Below the pieces are notes generated by a model. It did no database searches. It was not told where the DNA came from and saw only the letters and a list, made by a program, of their open reading frames with translations. From NCBI RefSeq assembly GCF_019623905.1, contig NZ_CP069370.1, forward strand, positions 186,001-250,000: a stretch of 64,000 bases of DNA, read 5' to 3'. Position 1 is the first letter of the stretch, and each line of letters begins with the position of its first letter. Shown piece by piece: positions 1-10,752 of this stretch. The stretch comes from Neotabrizicola shimadae. Lineage in GTDB: Bacteria > Pseudomonadota > Alphaproteobacteria > Rhodobacterales > Rhodobacteraceae. The position numbers and the translations under genes were made by a program.

Positions 1-126
1 GAGCGTCAGGCCGAAGCCCCGCTCCAGCGGTTCGGCGATGACGGTCGCGGTACGCGACGGGTCAGCGCCGGGCTTCACGACCAGCTGGGCCGGCTTGATA
101 AGTTCCTGCCAGTTCTTGTGGATCAT
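1..126 (-). CDS. rpoA: RNA polymerase alpha subunit, N-terminal fragment
   Basis: The first 42 residues of the alpha subunit, beginning [20 protein letters not shown], which is the usual alphaproteobacterial alpha N-terminus. The rest of the gene lies beyond the left window edge, so this is an edge truncation and not a broken gene. Alpha starts assembly of RNA polymerase by dimerising and recruiting beta and beta'. It is the last gene seen of the minus-strand rplO-secY-adk-rpsM-rpsK-rpoA run. A terminator-like hairpin sits between rpsK and this gene, so its expression may be tuned separately from the ribosomal genes. Confidence 0.96.
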   Translation of the reverse strand, partial: MIHKNWQELIKPAQLVVKPGADPSRTATVIAEPLERGFGLTL

Positions 127-193
127 GCGACTGCCTCCATTCTTGTCTCTGGCCCATGTCCGTAAGCCAGCGACGCCCGAGGATCTTCAATAC

Positions 194-225
194 GAAAATC
201 GGGCCGTGCCACTGGCACAGCCCGA
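194..225 (-). terminator. Attenuator-like hairpin between rpsK and rpoA
   Basis: Read on the minus strand, a 12-pair stem (199-225, including one G-U pair, loop AGT) is followed directly by TTTTCG. This has the form of an intrinsic terminator lying inside the operon, between the rpsK stop and the rpoA start. Since rpoA must be transcribed, it is more likely a partial terminator or processing site than the operon end. Confidence 0.55.
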
Positions 226-241
226 CACCAAACAGCTCGCG

Positions 242-637
242 TCAGACGCGGCGGCGCTTCGGGGGACGGCAGCCGTTGTGGGCAAGCGGCGTCACGTCGC
301 GGATCGAGGTGATGTTGAAACCCACGGCGGCCAGCGCGCGCAGCGCCGATTCGCGGCCCGAACCCGGGCCCTGTACTTCGACTTCCAGCGTCTTCACGCC
401 ATGTTCCTGCGCCTTGCGGCCCGCGTCTTCAGCGGCCATCTGGGCAGCGTAGGGGGTCGACTTGCGCGAACCCTTGAAGCCCATAGTACCGGCGGACGAC
501 CAGGAGATCGCGTTGCCCTGAACGTCAGAAATCAGGATCTTGGTGTTGTTGAAGCTGGAGTTCACATGAGCAACGCCCGCGGCGATGTTCTTGCGCTCTT
601 TCTTCTTGGTGCGGGTGGTCTTGGTATCACGTGCCAT
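242..637 (-). CDS. rpsK: 30S ribosomal protein S11
   Basis: 131 residues, close to full length for bacterial S11, with the typical basic N-terminus and the conserved C-terminal PPKRRRV. S11 sits on the platform of the 30S subunit near the 3' end of 16S rRNA and helps form the mRNA exit channel. The ATG at 637 follows rpsM by 15 bases, so the two are co-transcribed. rpoA follows downstream, as in the alpha operon of most bacteria. Confidence 0.97.
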   Translation of the reverse strand: MARDTKTTRTKKKERKNIAAGVAHVNSSFNNTKILISDVQGNAISWSSAGTMGFKGSRKSTPYAAQMAAEDAGRKAQEHGVKTLEVEVQGPGSGRESALRALAAVGFNITSIRDVTPLAHNGCRPPKRRRV

Positions 638-652
638 TGATCTGCCCTTCCC

Positions 653-1021
653 TTACTTCTTCTTGCCGGCGATCGGCTTGGCCGGGCCCTTGCGGGTGCG
701 GGCATTGGTATGGGTGCGCTGGCCGCGCACGGGCAGGTTGCGGCGATGGCGCAGGCCGCGATAGCAGCCAAGGTCCATCAGGCGCTTGATGTTCATGGAA
801 ACTTCACGGCGCAGGTCGCCCTCGACGGTGAAGTTCGCATCAATGTACTCGCGGATCGCCAGCACTTCGGCGTCGGTCAGCTGGTTCACGCGGCGGGCAA
901 CGTCGATCTTCAACGCGTCGCAGATCTGCTGCGCAAAGTGCGCGCCGATGCCGTGGATGTACTGAAGCGCAATCGGAACGCGCTTTTGAGTCGGGATGTT
1001 AACGCCGGCAATACGTGCCAA
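653..1021 (-). CDS. rpsM: 30S ribosomal protein S13
   Basis: 122 residues starting [10 protein letters not shown] and ending in the basic tail [12 protein letters not shown]13 lies in the head of the 30S subunit and contacts P-site tRNA and the 50S subunit (bridge B1). The family start (residue M of MARIAG) is encoded by TTG, not ATG: positions 1019-1021 read CAA on plus. An AAAGGAAT ribosome-binding site lies about 8 bases upstream, and no in-frame ATG fits better. Between it and adk is a spacer of about 170 bases containing a GC-rich hairpin (1165-1184). Confidence 0.96.
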   Translation of the reverse strand: MARIAGVNIPTQKRVPIALQYIHGIGAHFAQQICDALKIDVARRVNQLTDAEVLAIREYIDANFTVEGDLRREVSMNIKRLMDLGCYRGLRHRRNLPVRGQRTHTNARTRKGPAKPIAGKKK

Positions 1022-1194
1022 GGCTTATTCCTTTCGTTGCGGTTCCGTAGCACCAGAACCTTTTTTCACAACCCGCGGTACCTAAGCCCCGCGAACCTTC
1101 TTCCCCGAATGGGGATGCCCGCGACTCGGGAGACCCGCAGGACGCCGTGCTTTATGGGCTTTTCCGCGGCCCGTCAAGGCCGCGAACCCAGGAT

Positions 1195-1845
1195 TCAGGA
1201 CTTGTCAAGAACTTTGGCGATTGCAGCGGAAACCGCGTCCACTTCGCCAAGACCATCGACGGTGGAAAGCTTGCCCTTGGCGTAATAGTAGCCGATCAGG
1301 GGCGAGGTCTTCTTGTAGTATTCCATGAGGCGCGTCTTCAGCGCGTCCTCGTTGTCATCGGCTCGCCGCTTCAGGATGGTCGAACCGCAAACATCGCAGG
1401 AGCCCGTCACCCTGGTCGGACGAGTACGGTCATGATAGACCTCGCCGCAATTGCCGCAGGTAAAGCGACCAGTGATGCGGGCCACGAGCGCCGAGTCGTC
1501 CACCTGCATCTCGATCACGGCGTCCAGCGACTGCCCTGTCTGGGCAAGCAGTTCACCCAAGGCATCTGCCTGCTTGAGCGTCCGCGGGAAGCCGTCGAAT
1601 ATGAAGCCGCCGTGCGACAGGTCATCCAGTCTTTCGCGGATAAGGCCGATCACGATCTCATCCGTCACCAGATCGCCACGGTCCATGACTTCGGCGACGC
1701 GCTTTCCCATCTCTGTGCCGGAGGTGCGGGCATCGCGCAACATGTCACCGGTGGACAGTTGCACCATGCCGCGCTCTTCAACGAGCCGTTTGGCCTGAGT
1801 CCCCTTGCCCGCTCCCGGCGGTCCCAGCAGGATGATGTTCGTCAT
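1195..1845 (-). CDS. adk: Adenylate kinase
   Basis: 216 residues. Adk interconverts ATP plus AMP with two ADP in the cytoplasm. The P-loop GPPGAGKGT is at residues 8-16. The LID carries CGNCG and CDVCG, the four-cysteine zinc-binding form of the long adenylate kinases. Placement between secY and rpsM is conserved in many bacteria. The gene begins 10 bases after the secY stop, consistent with one transcript. Confidence 0.97.
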   Translation of the reverse strand: MTNIILLGPPGAGKGTQAKRLVEERGMVQLSTGDMLRDARTSGTEMGKRVAEVMDRGDLVTDEIVIGLIRERLDDLSHGGFIFDGFPRTLKQADALGELLAQTGQSLDAVIEMQVDDSALVARITGRFTCGNCGEVYHDRTRPTRVTGSCDVCGSTILKRRADDNEDALKTRLMEYYKKTSPLIGYYYAKGKLSTVDGLGEVDAVSAAIAKVLDKS

Positions 1846-1855
1846 CGGCCCCCCT

Positions 1856-3214
<1,359 letters not shown>

Positions 3215-3326
3215 ATCCGGTCCTTTTCATGGACAACGCCGCCGTCCCGTCTTCCGGGCGGCGGCGCGGGAAAACTGACGGTGATGTAAGCGGTCCTGAG
3301 ACCGCTCACAACCCGATTGTTGGCCC
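3215..3326 (-). other. rplO-secY spacer with two hairpins
   Basis: This 112-base spacer holds a GC-rich inverted repeat (CGCCGCC pairing with GGCGGCG, about 3238-3266) and a compact hairpin AGCGGTC-CTGA-GACCGCT at 3289-3306, directly after the rplO stop. Neither has a U-tract, so they are more likely mRNA-stability or processing structures than terminators. Confidence 0.4.
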
Positions 3327-3800
3327 TTACTCGGCCGAAGCCGCAGCCGCCACGGTCAGAGAACCACCCGCGGCCTTCACCGCCTCGATCGCCGCGGCGG
3401 AAGCGCCGGTGACCTTCAGCGTGATGGCGGTCTTGATTTCACCCTTGGCCAGCACGCGGATGCCGTCGCGCTTGTTCGAGGTCAGGCCAGCCGAAACCAG
3501 AGCGTCCTCGGTGATTTCGGTCTTGGCGTCCAGCTTGCCGGCGGCGATGAACTTTTCGATCAGGCCGAGGTTCACCACGGAATAGTGCAGCTTGTTGGGC
3601 TTGTTGAAGCCGCGCTTCGGAAGGCGGCGGTACAGCGGCATCTGGCCGCCTTCGTAACCACCCAGGGCAACGCCCGAACGGGATTTCTGGCCCTTGATGC
3701 CGCGGCCGGCGGTTTTGCCCTTGCCCGAACCCGGGCCGCGCGCCACGCGCTTCTGCTTGCGGGCCGCGCCGTCGTTGTCGCGCAGTTCGTTCAGTTTCAT
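3327..3800 (-). CDS. rplO: 50S ribosomal protein L15
   Basis: 157 residues from the ATG at 3800, beginning [20 protein letters not shown], with the family motif [20 protein letters not shown] near the N-terminus. The frame stays open further upstream, but this start has a good AAAGGAG site and matches family length. L15 is a late-assembly 50S protein. Upstream on the same strand, rpmD (L30) and rpsE would be expected; instead there is a divergent IclR gene. rplO therefore heads this transcription unit and must have its own promoter in 3801-4013, which I could not identify. Confidence 0.95.
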   Translation of the reverse strand: MKLNELRDNDGAARKQKRVARGPGSGKGKTAGRGIKGQKSRSGVALGGYEGGQMPLYRRLPKRGFNKPNKLHYSVVNLGLIEKFIAAGKLDAKTEITEDALVSAGLTSNKRDGIRVLAKGEIKTAITLKVTGASAAAIEAVKAAGGSLTVAAAASAE

Positions 3801-4013
3801 GTCGCATCTCCTTTGGCCGGAAGGGCCCCGCCTGCGACGGATGGGGCCAACTCGGCATTTCTTCTTCTGAAACGTGACCCTCGTTCGAGCCACCGCGGGC
3901 GCTTACACCCTTGGCAGACGTCAGGCAAGGGGTCTGTGCCATCCACAAAGGTGACACGTTGCCAATGCGGGGAAGTGCCTCTACGTTTCATCCATGAAAG
4001 TCGAGACCCGATA

Positions 4014-4814
4014 ATGCCTGAAGACACCCCGCCAAAGTACACGGCCCCTGCTCTTGAGAAGGGCCTCGATATCCTGGAGCACCTTTCGAATTTCGACTCG
4101 GGCCTGTCGCAGAGTGAAATCGCACGCGACCTCAACCGGTCCGTTTCCGAGATATTCCGGATGCTGGTTGTTCTGCAGGCGCGGGGATACATCGCGCAGG
4201 ATCCGGCAACCGACCGGTACGTGTTGACCACCCTGCTGTTCGAGATCGCGCACAGGACCTCGCTGATCCGGCGTCTGACCACGGCTGCGACCCCACTGAT
4301 GCGTGACCTGGCCCATGTCATCAATCAGTCGGTCCACCTGGCGGTACTGACAGACGATTCCGTCCTGATTGCAGGGCAGGTCGATCCGCCCGCCCGTCAC
4401 GTGATGTCGGTCAGGTTGGGCACGCGCGTGGATGTGTGGCGGGCGTCCTCGGGCCGTGTGATGATGGCCTTCGCCGGCGCGCCGGAGCTGGACGAGATGT
4501 TCCGGCGTGCGCCCGTGCCCGATGGCATGACAGAGGCGCAAATCAGGACCGACCTGGAAGCGATTCGCAAGCGCGGGCACGAGATCGTGGACAGCTTTGT
4601 CATCAAGGGCGTGGTCAACATCTCGGCCCCGATCATCGACCACACGGGCCAGGCAATCGCTGCGCTGACCGTACCGCACATCCAGCGTATCCAAGACTCG
4701 GTCAGTTTCGCCGATTGCTGCACCAAGGCCATAGAAACAGCTGCGCGCCTGACGCGCAGTCTGGGGGGCGGCGTTGTGGGGGAGGGCTTGCCCCGCGCAT
4801 TCTCCCGAAGCTGA
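4014..4814 (+). CDS. IclR-family transcriptional regulator
   Basis: 266 residues from ATG 4014. The N-terminal winged helix-turn-helix (about 10-75, ALEKGLDILEHL then LSQSEIARDLNRS) and the C-terminal IclR effector domain (about 85-255) are both present. IclR proteins bind small carboxylic or aromatic effectors and usually control a nearby catabolic operon. The gene diverges from rplO and converges on the Gfo/Idh gene, so the likely targets are the promoters at 6332-6424 and the long operon to the right. The effector cannot be read from sequence. Confidence 0.88.
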   Translation: MPEDTPPKYTAPALEKGLDILEHLSNFDSGLSQSEIARDLNRSVSEIFRMLVVLQARGYIAQDPATDRYVLTTLLFEIAHRTSLIRRLTTAATPLMRDLAHVINQSVHLAVLTDDSVLIAGQVDPPARHVMSVRLGTRVDVWRASSGRVMMAFAGAPELDEMFRRAPVPDGMTEAQIRTDLEAIRKRGHEIVDSFVIKGVVNISAPIIDHTGQAIAALTVPHIQRIQDSVSFADCCTKAIETAARLTRSLGGGVVGEGLPRAFSRS

Positions 4815-4820
4815 AACGCG

Positions 4821-5885
4821 TCAATCGCCTTGCAGTGGAACCGCCGGGGTCTCCATGGCGGTGAAACAGGCTTCAACCAACGCCATGGTATGGAATGCGT
4901 CGTCGGTGCCCGAGAAGAGATGATCATCTTCGCCCGCGTCGAACCGCTGCAGGTTCCGCATCGGCCCCATGAAGGCTTCTGTGAACCAGCTTCCGGTCAG
5001 CGGCACCTGGTGCCATTCGCCGCCGTTCGGGCAGTACCACAACTCGTCCGCTTCGCCGCGCGGATAGTCGAAGCAGACGCCAAGCTTGACCATCATTGCA
5101 CCCGCCGTGCCCTCGATGCGGAACCAGGCTGACTGGAACCGGCGCCCGGCCTGGTGGTTGTGGTTGATGCTCATCACGCCGCGCCGCAAGTCGCCCCAAT
5201 CGAGGATGACCGTCGTGCGGGTCTGGGCAAAGCCCGGCGCACGCGGATCGCCCATCGACCGCGCAAACACTCCCTTCGGCGTGCCGAACAGAGCGCGGAT
5301 CGAATCAAGATAGTGGATGGAATGGACGAGGAGTTCGACCCGCTTCATCGGCAGAAGGAAGGGGAAGAGCGTCCAGGGCGTGAAGATGTTGAGGTGGACC
5401 TCGAGTTCGAGCGGATCGCCGATCAGCCCGGATTCGATCGCCTGCCGTGCCGCCATCATCATTGGCGAAAAGCGCAGCTGGAAGTTGATCGCCGACTTGA
5501 GCCCCTTGTCGCGGCAGATCGCCCGGATTGTGCGGGCATCAGCCAAATTGGCTCCCATTGGCTTCTGGATAAGTACAGCGGAGCCATCTGGCAGGTCTGG
5601 CAAGATGCTGGTGATTGCCCCGGGCGGGACGGCGACATCATAGACGGCGTCCGTGCCATTGGCTGCGACGGCTTCTGATACGCTTTCCCATGTTGCAGGC
5701 AGTCCGAAATCGGCCGCAAGTGCGTTCGACCGCCCAACGTCAAGGTCCGTCGCTCCAGCGACAAGCAGCCCAGCCTTGCGATAGGCCGGGAGGTGGGCAT
5801 CCCTGACGATGCCGCCGGCGCCGATAATGACGATTGGCTTCGGACGCGAGGGGGCGGGCCAGTCTTGGCGGTACTCGAAGCTCAT
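4821..5885 (-). CDS. Gfo/Idh/MocA-family oxidoreductase
   Basis: 354 residues. An N-terminal Rossmann fold ([22 protein letters not shown], residues 18-39) is followed by the C-terminal alpha/beta dimerisation domain. These enzymes are NAD(P)-dependent dehydrogenases of sugars, inositols or related polyols. The usual EKP catalytic-site motif reads QKPMG here, a conservative change at the first position that some family members carry. The ATG overlaps the stop of the MaoC gene by four bases (ATGA), showing translational coupling. Substrate unknown; the context suggests a sugar derivative. Confidence 0.82.
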   Translation of the reverse strand: MSFEYRQDWPAPSRPKPIVIIGAGGIVRDAHLPAYRKAGLLVAGATDLDVGRSNALAADFGLPATWESVSEAVAANGTDAVYDVAVPPGAITSILPDLPDGSAVLIQKPMGANLADARTIRAICRDKGLKSAINFQLRFSPMMMAARQAIESGLIGDPLELEVHLNIFTPWTLFPFLLPMKRVELLVHSIHYLDSIRALFGTPKGVFARSMGDPRAPGFAQTRTTVILDWGDLRRGVMSINHNHQAGRRFQSAWFRIEGTAGAMMVKLGVCFDYPRGEADELWYCPNGGEWHQVPLTGSWFTEAFMGPMRNLQRFDAGEDDHLFSGTDDAFHTMALVEACFTAMETPAVPLQGD

Positions 5886-6331
5886 GGGGAGCCCCTCTCT
5901 TGCACAAGAAGGATGTGTTCGCAGTACATCACGGTCTTGCCGTGCTGGTTCACGGTCTCACATATCTCGACGACCTGGCCGAAGCCCGGGCGCTTTGGAT
6001 CATCGACCTTGCGCCCGATGGTCACGGTCGTCCGGATCGTGTCACCGGCAAAAACAGGGTTCGGAAAGCGCAGTCGTTCATAGCCATAGGTCATGGCGCG
6101 CGGGTTGATCTGCGTAGCGGTCAGGCCAATGCCGATCGCGAAGGTCATCGTGCCATGAGCGATCCGCTGGCCAAAGGGCTGGCCCCGACAGAACTCGGCA
6201 TCCATGTGGTGCGGAAAGAAGTCTCCCGAATGGCCGGCATGAAACACGATGTCCGCCTCGGTTATTGTGCGGCCAAGGGTTCTGCGGCTTGCGCCGACTT
6301 CATAGTCCTCGAAGAACTGTTCGACTTCCAT
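5882..6331 (-). CDS. MaoC-family dehydratase (minus strand)
   Basis: 149 residues from ATG 6331, chosen for its GAGGAGG site and family length; a longer start at 6379 would run into the promoter region. It is a hot-dog-fold protein of the MaoC/enoyl-CoA hydratase 2 family with the hydratase-like pattern D-x(4)-[19 protein letters not shown], then GQRIAHGTM. Such enzymes add water to, or remove it from, acyl-CoA thioesters. It is first in a two-gene minus-strand operon with the Gfo/Idh gene and diverges from a second MaoC gene. Confidence 0.85.
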   Translation of the reverse strand: MEVEQFFEDYEVGASRRTLGRTITEADIVFHAGHSGDFFPHHMDAEFCRGQPFGQRIAHGTMTFAIGIGLTATQINPRAMTYGYERLRFPNPVFAGDTIRTTVTIGRKVDDPKRPGFGQVVEICETVNQHGKTVMYCEHILLVQERGSP

Positions 6332-6349
6332 TCGGTCCTCCTCGAAAGA

Positions 6350-6369
6350 ATATTTCTCATATGAAATAT
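6350..6369. promoter_or_regulatory. Inverted repeat, candidate operator 1
   Basis: ATATTTC-TCATAT-GAAATAT: perfect 7-bp arms with a 6-bp spacer, in the AT-rich middle of the divergent MaoC/MaoC promoter. It lies 19 bases upstream of the minus-strand start codon. The IclR protein at 4014 is the obvious candidate binder, but this is inferred from proximity only. Confidence 0.5.
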
Positions 6370-6372
6370 ACT

Positions 6373-6413
6373 TTGACAAGTGAAATGACTCACTGCATCG
6401 TCAGATCAGTGAG
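6373..6413 (+). promoter_or_regulatory. Putative promoter and operator 2 for the catabolic operon
   Basis: A perfect -35 hexamer TTGACA (6373-6378) faces the plus-strand MaoC gene; the expected -10 region is poor. Overlapping the spacer is a second inverted repeat CTCACTG-N11-CAGTGAG (6389-6395 and 6407-6413). A binder here would cover the core promoter, fitting repression. The TTGACA is also just 3 bases from operator 1. Confidence 0.45.
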
Positions 6414-6424
6414 GGGGAAGCGCA

Positions 6425-7006
6425 ATGGCCGAGATCGGGGTTCATGCAAGAGGGTTGCCGGGGCTTCCGGCCGACCATGCTGCGGTGCCGGTGTGGAATG
6501 CCGAAGACTGGTACTTCGAGGACTTCAGGATCGGCGACCGCATCCGCTCGGTCCGTCGGACAATCTCCGAGGGCGAGTCGATGCAGTTCAACAGTCTGGT
6601 CATGGACCACCACCCCTATGTGAGTGACGAGCGCTTCGCGGTCGAAGAGGGTGTCTTCGGTCGCAGACTGGTAGCTGGCGCCTTCGTGTTTTCGCTTGGT
6701 CTTGGCCTGTGTGCGACGAACTGCCTGAACTCGTTCAGTTATGGATACGACAGGCTGCGCTTCATCCGGCCTGTGTTCATCGGCGACACAATCTACACGA
6801 TCCGCGAAAACCTTGGGAAAGAGGTGCACGACACCCGGATGGGCAAGCTGCGCGTGTCCTATTCGGTCTACAAGGGCGAGGGCGAGCTGGCGCTTTACGC
6901 CGAACACATCCTGACCGCGCTTTACCGCGATCCTTCGCCCTTTGCGGAGGAAGCGCGTGCGAAGTTGGCGGAGAAGGCCGCGCGCAAGGTGGCGGCGCAT
7001 GGCTGA
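6425..7006 (+). CDS. MaoC-family dehydratase (plus strand)
   Basis: 193 residues, hot-dog fold with a MaoC domain in the second half of the family form ([27 protein letters not shown] and a [14 protein letters not shown] segment). In the paired family motif the catalytic His is not obvious: [23 protein letters not shown] replaces the usual D-x-N-PIH-x-D pattern. The C-terminal 25 residues are a basic alpha-helical extension. First gene of the plus-strand operon; its stop overlaps the next start by 8 bases. Probably a hydratase or dehydratase acting on a CoA thioester made by the CoA transferase two genes on. Confidence 0.8.
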   Translation: MAEIGVHARGLPGLPADHAAVPVWNAEDWYFEDFRIGDRIRSVRRTISEGESMQFNSLVMDHHPYVSDERFAVEEGVFGRRLVAGAFVFSLGLGLCATNCLNSFSYGYDRLRFIRPVFIGDTIYTIRENLGKEVHDTRMGKLRVSYSVYKGEGELALYAEHILTALYRDPSPFAEEARAKLAEKAARKVAAHG

Positions 7007-8132
7007 TGTGAAGCTACGCGGCATGACATGGGCCCATGCCCGCGGCTTCGACCCCATGGTGGCGACATCGGCCGCCTATGCAGAGACGCATCCCGGTGTG
7101 ACCATCACCTGGGAGAAGCGTACCCTGCAGGCTTTTGCTGACCGGCCCATCTCGGAAATGGCAGAGACCTACGATCTCATGGTCATCGACCACCCTCACG
7201 TGGGAGAGGTCGCGAAGCAGGGAAATCTTCTTGTGCTGGACGGATTGCGCGATGCGGAAATGGCTGCAATCGCCGCAGGTTCGGTTGGCCTGTCCCATCC
7301 GTCGTACGAGTTCGAGGGCCGGCAATGGGCGCTTCCCATAGACGCGGCAACGCCGGTCGCCTGCCTGCGACCGGACAGGCTGGATCGTGCACCTCGGCGC
7401 TGGAGCGAGGTTCTGGCGCTTGCGCGGGTGGGCCAGGTGGCCTTTGCACTGATCCCGATCAACGCGCTGATGACCTTCTTTGGCATGGCACGCAACCTGG
7501 ATTATCCGGTAGCCGAAGAACCGGATCGCCTGATGGTGGCCCATCATGCCGCCCGCGTCCTGGACCTCATGCGCGAGATCGTCGCGCTGATGGACCCGCG
7601 CTGCCTGACGCTGGACCCGATCGGCATCTATGACTGGATGGGCAACCACGCGGATGGTCCCGCCTACTCGCCCTTCGGCTATGGCTATACCAACTATTCC
7701 CGCGCAGGCTTCTGCCCGTTCCCGCTGTCCTTTCGCGATGCGCCCGGCATCGACGCGGACACACCGAGGGGCACCGTCCTTGGTGGTACCGGCATTGCCG
7801 TCTCGGCCTTCACCAAGCATCGCGAGATTGCGGTGGACTATGCCTTCTGGATCGCCGGGGCAGAGTGCCAGAAGGGCCTTTACACAGCCAGTGGCGGCCA
7901 GCCCGGCCATGCCGCGGCCTGGGAAGATGATGCCTGCAACGTGCTAACCGACGACTTCTTCCGCAATACCCGGTCCACGCTTCAATCTTCTTGGTTGCGC
8001 CCACGCTTTGATGGCTACTTGGCGTTGCAGGACCAAGCTGGCGAGATCGTCCACGCTTGCTTGCTGGGCGAGGCGACCGTTCCCGCCACGGTCGATGCGC
8101 TTGACGCCGCCTACCGGAGGAGCCGCGCATGA
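6999..8132 (+). CDS. Signal-less extracellular-solute-binding-like protein
   Basis: 377 residues from ATG 6999, overlapping the MaoC stop. The sequence resembles family 1 carbohydrate-binding proteins of ABC importers: [18 protein letters not shown], then [14 protein letters not shown], then a [12 protein letters not shown] loop and [13 protein letters not shown]. But it opens straight into the mature fold ([16 protein letters not shown]) with no signal peptide or lipobox, so it should stay in the cytoplasm. It sits between MaoC and CoA-transferase genes and is distinct from the true exported binding protein at 9375. The role is unknown; a cytoplasmic ligand carrier or a repurposed enzyme fold is possible. 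Confidence 0.75.
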   Translation: MADVKLRGMTWAHARGFDPMVATSAAYAETHPGVTITWEKRTLQAFADRPISEMAETYDLMVIDHPHVGEVAKQGNLLVLDGLRDAEMAAIAAGSVGLSHPSYEFEGRQWALPIDAATPVACLRPDRLDRAPRRWSEVLALARVGQVAFALIPINALMTFFGMARNLDYPVAEEPDRLMVAHHAARVLDLMREIVALMDPRCLTLDPIGIYDWMGNHADGPAYSPFGYGYTNYSRAGFCPFPLSFRDAPGIDADTPRGTVLGGTGIAVSAFTKHREIAVDYAFWIAGAECQKGLYTASGGQPGHAAAWEDDACNVLTDDFFRNTRSTLQSSWLRPRFDGYLALQDQAGEIVHACLLGEATVPATVDALDAAYRRSRA

Positions 8133-9328
8133 CGCTACCGCTGGAAGGCATTCTTGTCATTGACTTCAGCCAGTTCCTGTCGGGTCCGCTCTGCGCCCTG
8201 AAGCTGGCCGATCTTGGCGCGCGTGTGATCAAGATCGAACGGCCCGGTCAGGGTGACCTCTGCCGTACCCTCTACCTGTCCGATACCGAGATTGGCGGCA
8301 CGAACAGCCTGTTCCATGCAATCAACCGCAACAAGGAAAGCTTCACCGCCGACCTGCGTGACGATGGCGACCGCGAGATGCTCCGCCAGTTGATCTCGCA
8401 GGCCGACGTCGTGATGCAGAACTTCCGCCCCGGCGTGATCGAGCGGCAAGGCTTCGGCTACGAAGCCTGCCGCGCCATCAACTCCGGCATCGTCTATGGA
8501 TCGATCTCGGGCTTCGGGGAGGACGGCCCATGGGTCGACCTGCCCGGCCAGGACTTGCTTGCTCAGGCGCGCTCGGGCCTCCTGTGGCTGACCGGCAGCG
8601 CGGGCGATCCGCCCACGCCCATGGGCCTTGCGGCGGCTGACATGCTGGCGGGCAACGCCCTGGCACAGGGCATCCTGGCGGCGCTGGTCCGAAAGGGGCG
8701 GACGGGCAAGGGCGCACATGTTCAGACCTCGCTTCTCGAGGCGCTGCTCGACTTCCAGTTCGAGGTACTGACGACCCATCTGAACGACGGCGGTCGGCTG
8801 CCGCAGCGATCGGCCGTGAACGGGGCGCACGCCTATCTTGGGGCGCCTTATGGCGTCTATCGCACGGCAGACGGCTGGCTTGCCCTGGCGATGACACCCT
8901 CGTTGGAGCGGCTCGCGATGCTTCTGGGCGTATCGGGCCTGGAAGGCTGGTACGCAGACAAGAGTGCCGCGATGCGCGACCGGGATGCGATCAAGGCGAT
9001 CCTTGCCCAGGCGCTTGCTGGTCAACCGACCGCACACTGGCTGGCGATCCTGCAACCAGCCGACATCTGGTGCGCCGAAGTGCTGGACTGGCCTCAGCTT
9101 TTCGCCTCCGAGGCATTCCGTCGTCTTGGCATGGTTCAGCACATCGAGAGCGCTGGCATCAGCCTCGATACGTTACGGGGACCCATCCGTTTGGACGGCG
9201 CAACTTTGACCAGCCGCCGGGCGGCGCCGGATCTGGGTGCTGACCGCGGGCAGATCATCAAGGAATTCGGCCTCGGGGCAGTGGCCCCTGCCGATGGGGA
9301 AGGCAGGTCGCGAAGCATCGCGAGCTGA
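8129..9328 (+). CDS. CaiB/BaiF family (class III) CoA transferase
   Basis: 399 residues. It carries the family N-terminus (LEGILVIDFSQFLSGPL, ADLGARVIKIERPG) and the catalytic aspartate at residue 142 within GQDLLAQARSG. These enzymes move CoA between organic acids in the cytoplasm. The start overlaps the preceding stop by four bases (ATGA), so the MaoC, binding-like and CoA-transferase proteins are made from one coupled message. It probably activates the acid on which the MaoC dehydratase works; the acid itself cannot be named. Confidence 0.9.
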   Translation: MTLPLEGILVIDFSQFLSGPLCALKLADLGARVIKIERPGQGDLCRTLYLSDTEIGGTNSLFHAINRNKESFTADLRDDGDREMLRQLISQADVVMQNFRPGVIERQGFGYEACRAINSGIVYGSISGFGEDGPWVDLPGQDLLAQARSGLLWLTGSAGDPPTPMGLAAADMLAGNALAQGILAALVRKGRTGKGAHVQTSLLEALLDFQFEVLTTHLNDGGRLPQRSAVNGAHAYLGAPYGVYRTADGWLALAMTPSLERLAMLLGVSGLEGWYADKSAAMRDRDAIKAILAQALAGQPTAHWLAILQPADIWCAEVLDWPQLFASEAFRRLGMVQHIESAGISLDTLRGPIRLDGATLTSRRAAPDLGADRGQIIKEFGLGAVAPADGEGRSRSIAS

Positions 9329-9374
9329 GAGAAACGGCCGTCACGAAAAGGCGGCTCCAGAGGGAGGAAAAGGA

Positions 9375-10694
9375 ATGAAGGTCATCAAGAGACTCGTGCT
9401 CGGCACCGCCTTGACCGCGCTGGCTGCGCCAGTCCTGGCGGACGAAACCTGGGGCGACTTCCCCGGATATACGCTGCGCGTGAAGCTGATTGGCGGCGCC
9501 CAGTACGAACCGCTCTATGCCGAGATCCCGAAATGGGAAGCGGCAACCGGCGCCAAGGTGGAGATCCTCAGCCGGAAGAACCACTTCGAGCTGGACCGCG
9601 AGATCAAGCAGGACATCGCGGCCGGGACGCTGGACTGGTGCGTGGGCTCGAACCACACGTCGTTTGCCCCGCAGTACGGCGACATCTATGCCGATCTGAA
9701 TGGGCTGATCAAACCCGAGGTCATCGCCGAATTCGTGCCGCTGGTGATTCAGCACGGCACGGTGAATGGCCGCCTTGTGCAACTTCCGCGCCATTCGGAC
9801 GTGTCGAACCTGTTCTACCAGAAATCGCTCTACGAAGACCCGGCCAAGCAGGCGGCCTTCAAGGAGAAGTATGGCTATGACCTCGCCCCGCCCGAAACCT
9901 GGGACCAGGTGAAGGACCAGGCGATCTTTTTCGCGGCTCCCCCGGATTTCTACGGCTTCCAGTACGTCGGCAAGGACGAGGCCGTTACCGGGCGCTTCTA
10001 CGAGCTTCTGGTCGCCAACGGCGGGGCGATGTTCGACGACAAGTGGAACCCCACCTTCAACTCGCCCGAAGGCGTGGCGGCACTTCAGTTTTTCGTCGAT
10101 CTCTACAATGCCAAGGCCGTCCCGGCCGGTGTGCCCAACTACCTCTGGGATGACACCGGCCTCGGCTTCGCCAGCGGCACCGTGGCGATGGACTTGGACT
10201 GGGGCGGCTGGTCGGCCTTCTTCAACGATCCGGCCAACTCCAAGGTCGCGGGCAATGTGGGCTTGATCCGCGCGCCCAAGGGCGCTTCGGGCAAGCGCAC
10301 TGGCTGGTCTGGCTCGCACAGCTTCTCGATCACCGAGACTTGTGACAACAAGGATGCGGCGGCAAGTTTCGTCACCTTCCTGACCGACTACGACAACCAG
10401 ATGGTCGAGGCGCGCAAGGGCCTTCTGCCGACCCGCAGCCAAGTTTGGACCGACGCCATCGCCGAGTTCGAGGCCTCGGGCAACACCTTCAACGCCGAGG
10501 TGATGAAGACCTTCCAGACATCGATGGCCGAGGATGCCTTCACGCCACCGCTGATCCCGGAATGGATCGAGGTGTCGAACGTGCTCTGGCCGAAGTTGCA
10601 GGCCGCCATCGTGGGCGACATGACGGCGCAGGCCGCGCTCGATGCCGCCGCGGCCGAAGCCGCGACCGTCATGCACGACGCCGGCTACAACTGA
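9375..10694 (+). CDS. ABC sugar transporter, periplasmic binding protein
   Basis: 439 residues from ATG 9375, which has a strong purine-rich site (GGGAGGAAAAGG). A Sec signal peptide covers residues 1-22 (ending APVLA before DETWG), followed by a family 1 (UgpB/MalE-type) binding fold. It captures the substrate in the periplasm for the two permeases and the ATPase that follow directly. The 46-base gap after the CoA transferase leaves room for an internal promoter, but none is clear. The substrate is likely a sugar, sugar acid or oligosaccharide. Confidence 0.92.
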   Translation: MKVIKRLVLGTALTALAAPVLADETWGDFPGYTLRVKLIGGAQYEPLYAEIPKWEAATGAKVEILSRKNHFELDREIKQDIAAGTLDWCVGSNHTSFAPQYGDIYADLNGLIKPEVIAEFVPLVIQHGTVNGRLVQLPRHSDVSNLFYQKSLYEDPAKQAAFKEKYGYDLAPPETWDQVKDQAIFFAAPPDFYGFQYVGKDEAVTGRFYELLVANGGAMFDDKWNPTFNSPEGVAALQFFVDLYNAKAVPAGVPNYLWDDTGLGFASGTVAMDLDWGGWSAFFNDPANSKVAGNVGLIRAPKGASGKRTGWSGSHSFSITETCDNKDAAASFVTFLTDYDNQMVEARKGLLPTRSQVWTDAIAEFEASGNTFNAEVMKTFQTSMAEDAFTPPLIPEWIEVSNVLWPKLQAAIVGDMTAQAALDAAAAEAATVMHDAGYN

Positions 10695-10752
10695 CGCCCT
10701 GCCGGCGCGGGGTCGCTCCCCCCCGCGCCGGTCCCTTCCGGGACTGACCCTG

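Noticed and set aside
1165-1184. An intrinsic terminator between rpsM and adk
   Set aside because: The stem CGCGGCC/GGCCGCG is real, but there is no U-run and the downstream genes belong to the same operon.
3801-4013. A remnant of rpmD (L30) upstream of rplO
   Set aside because: Translated in all frames, the region shows no L30 signature; the open frame extending from rplO is not family sequence.
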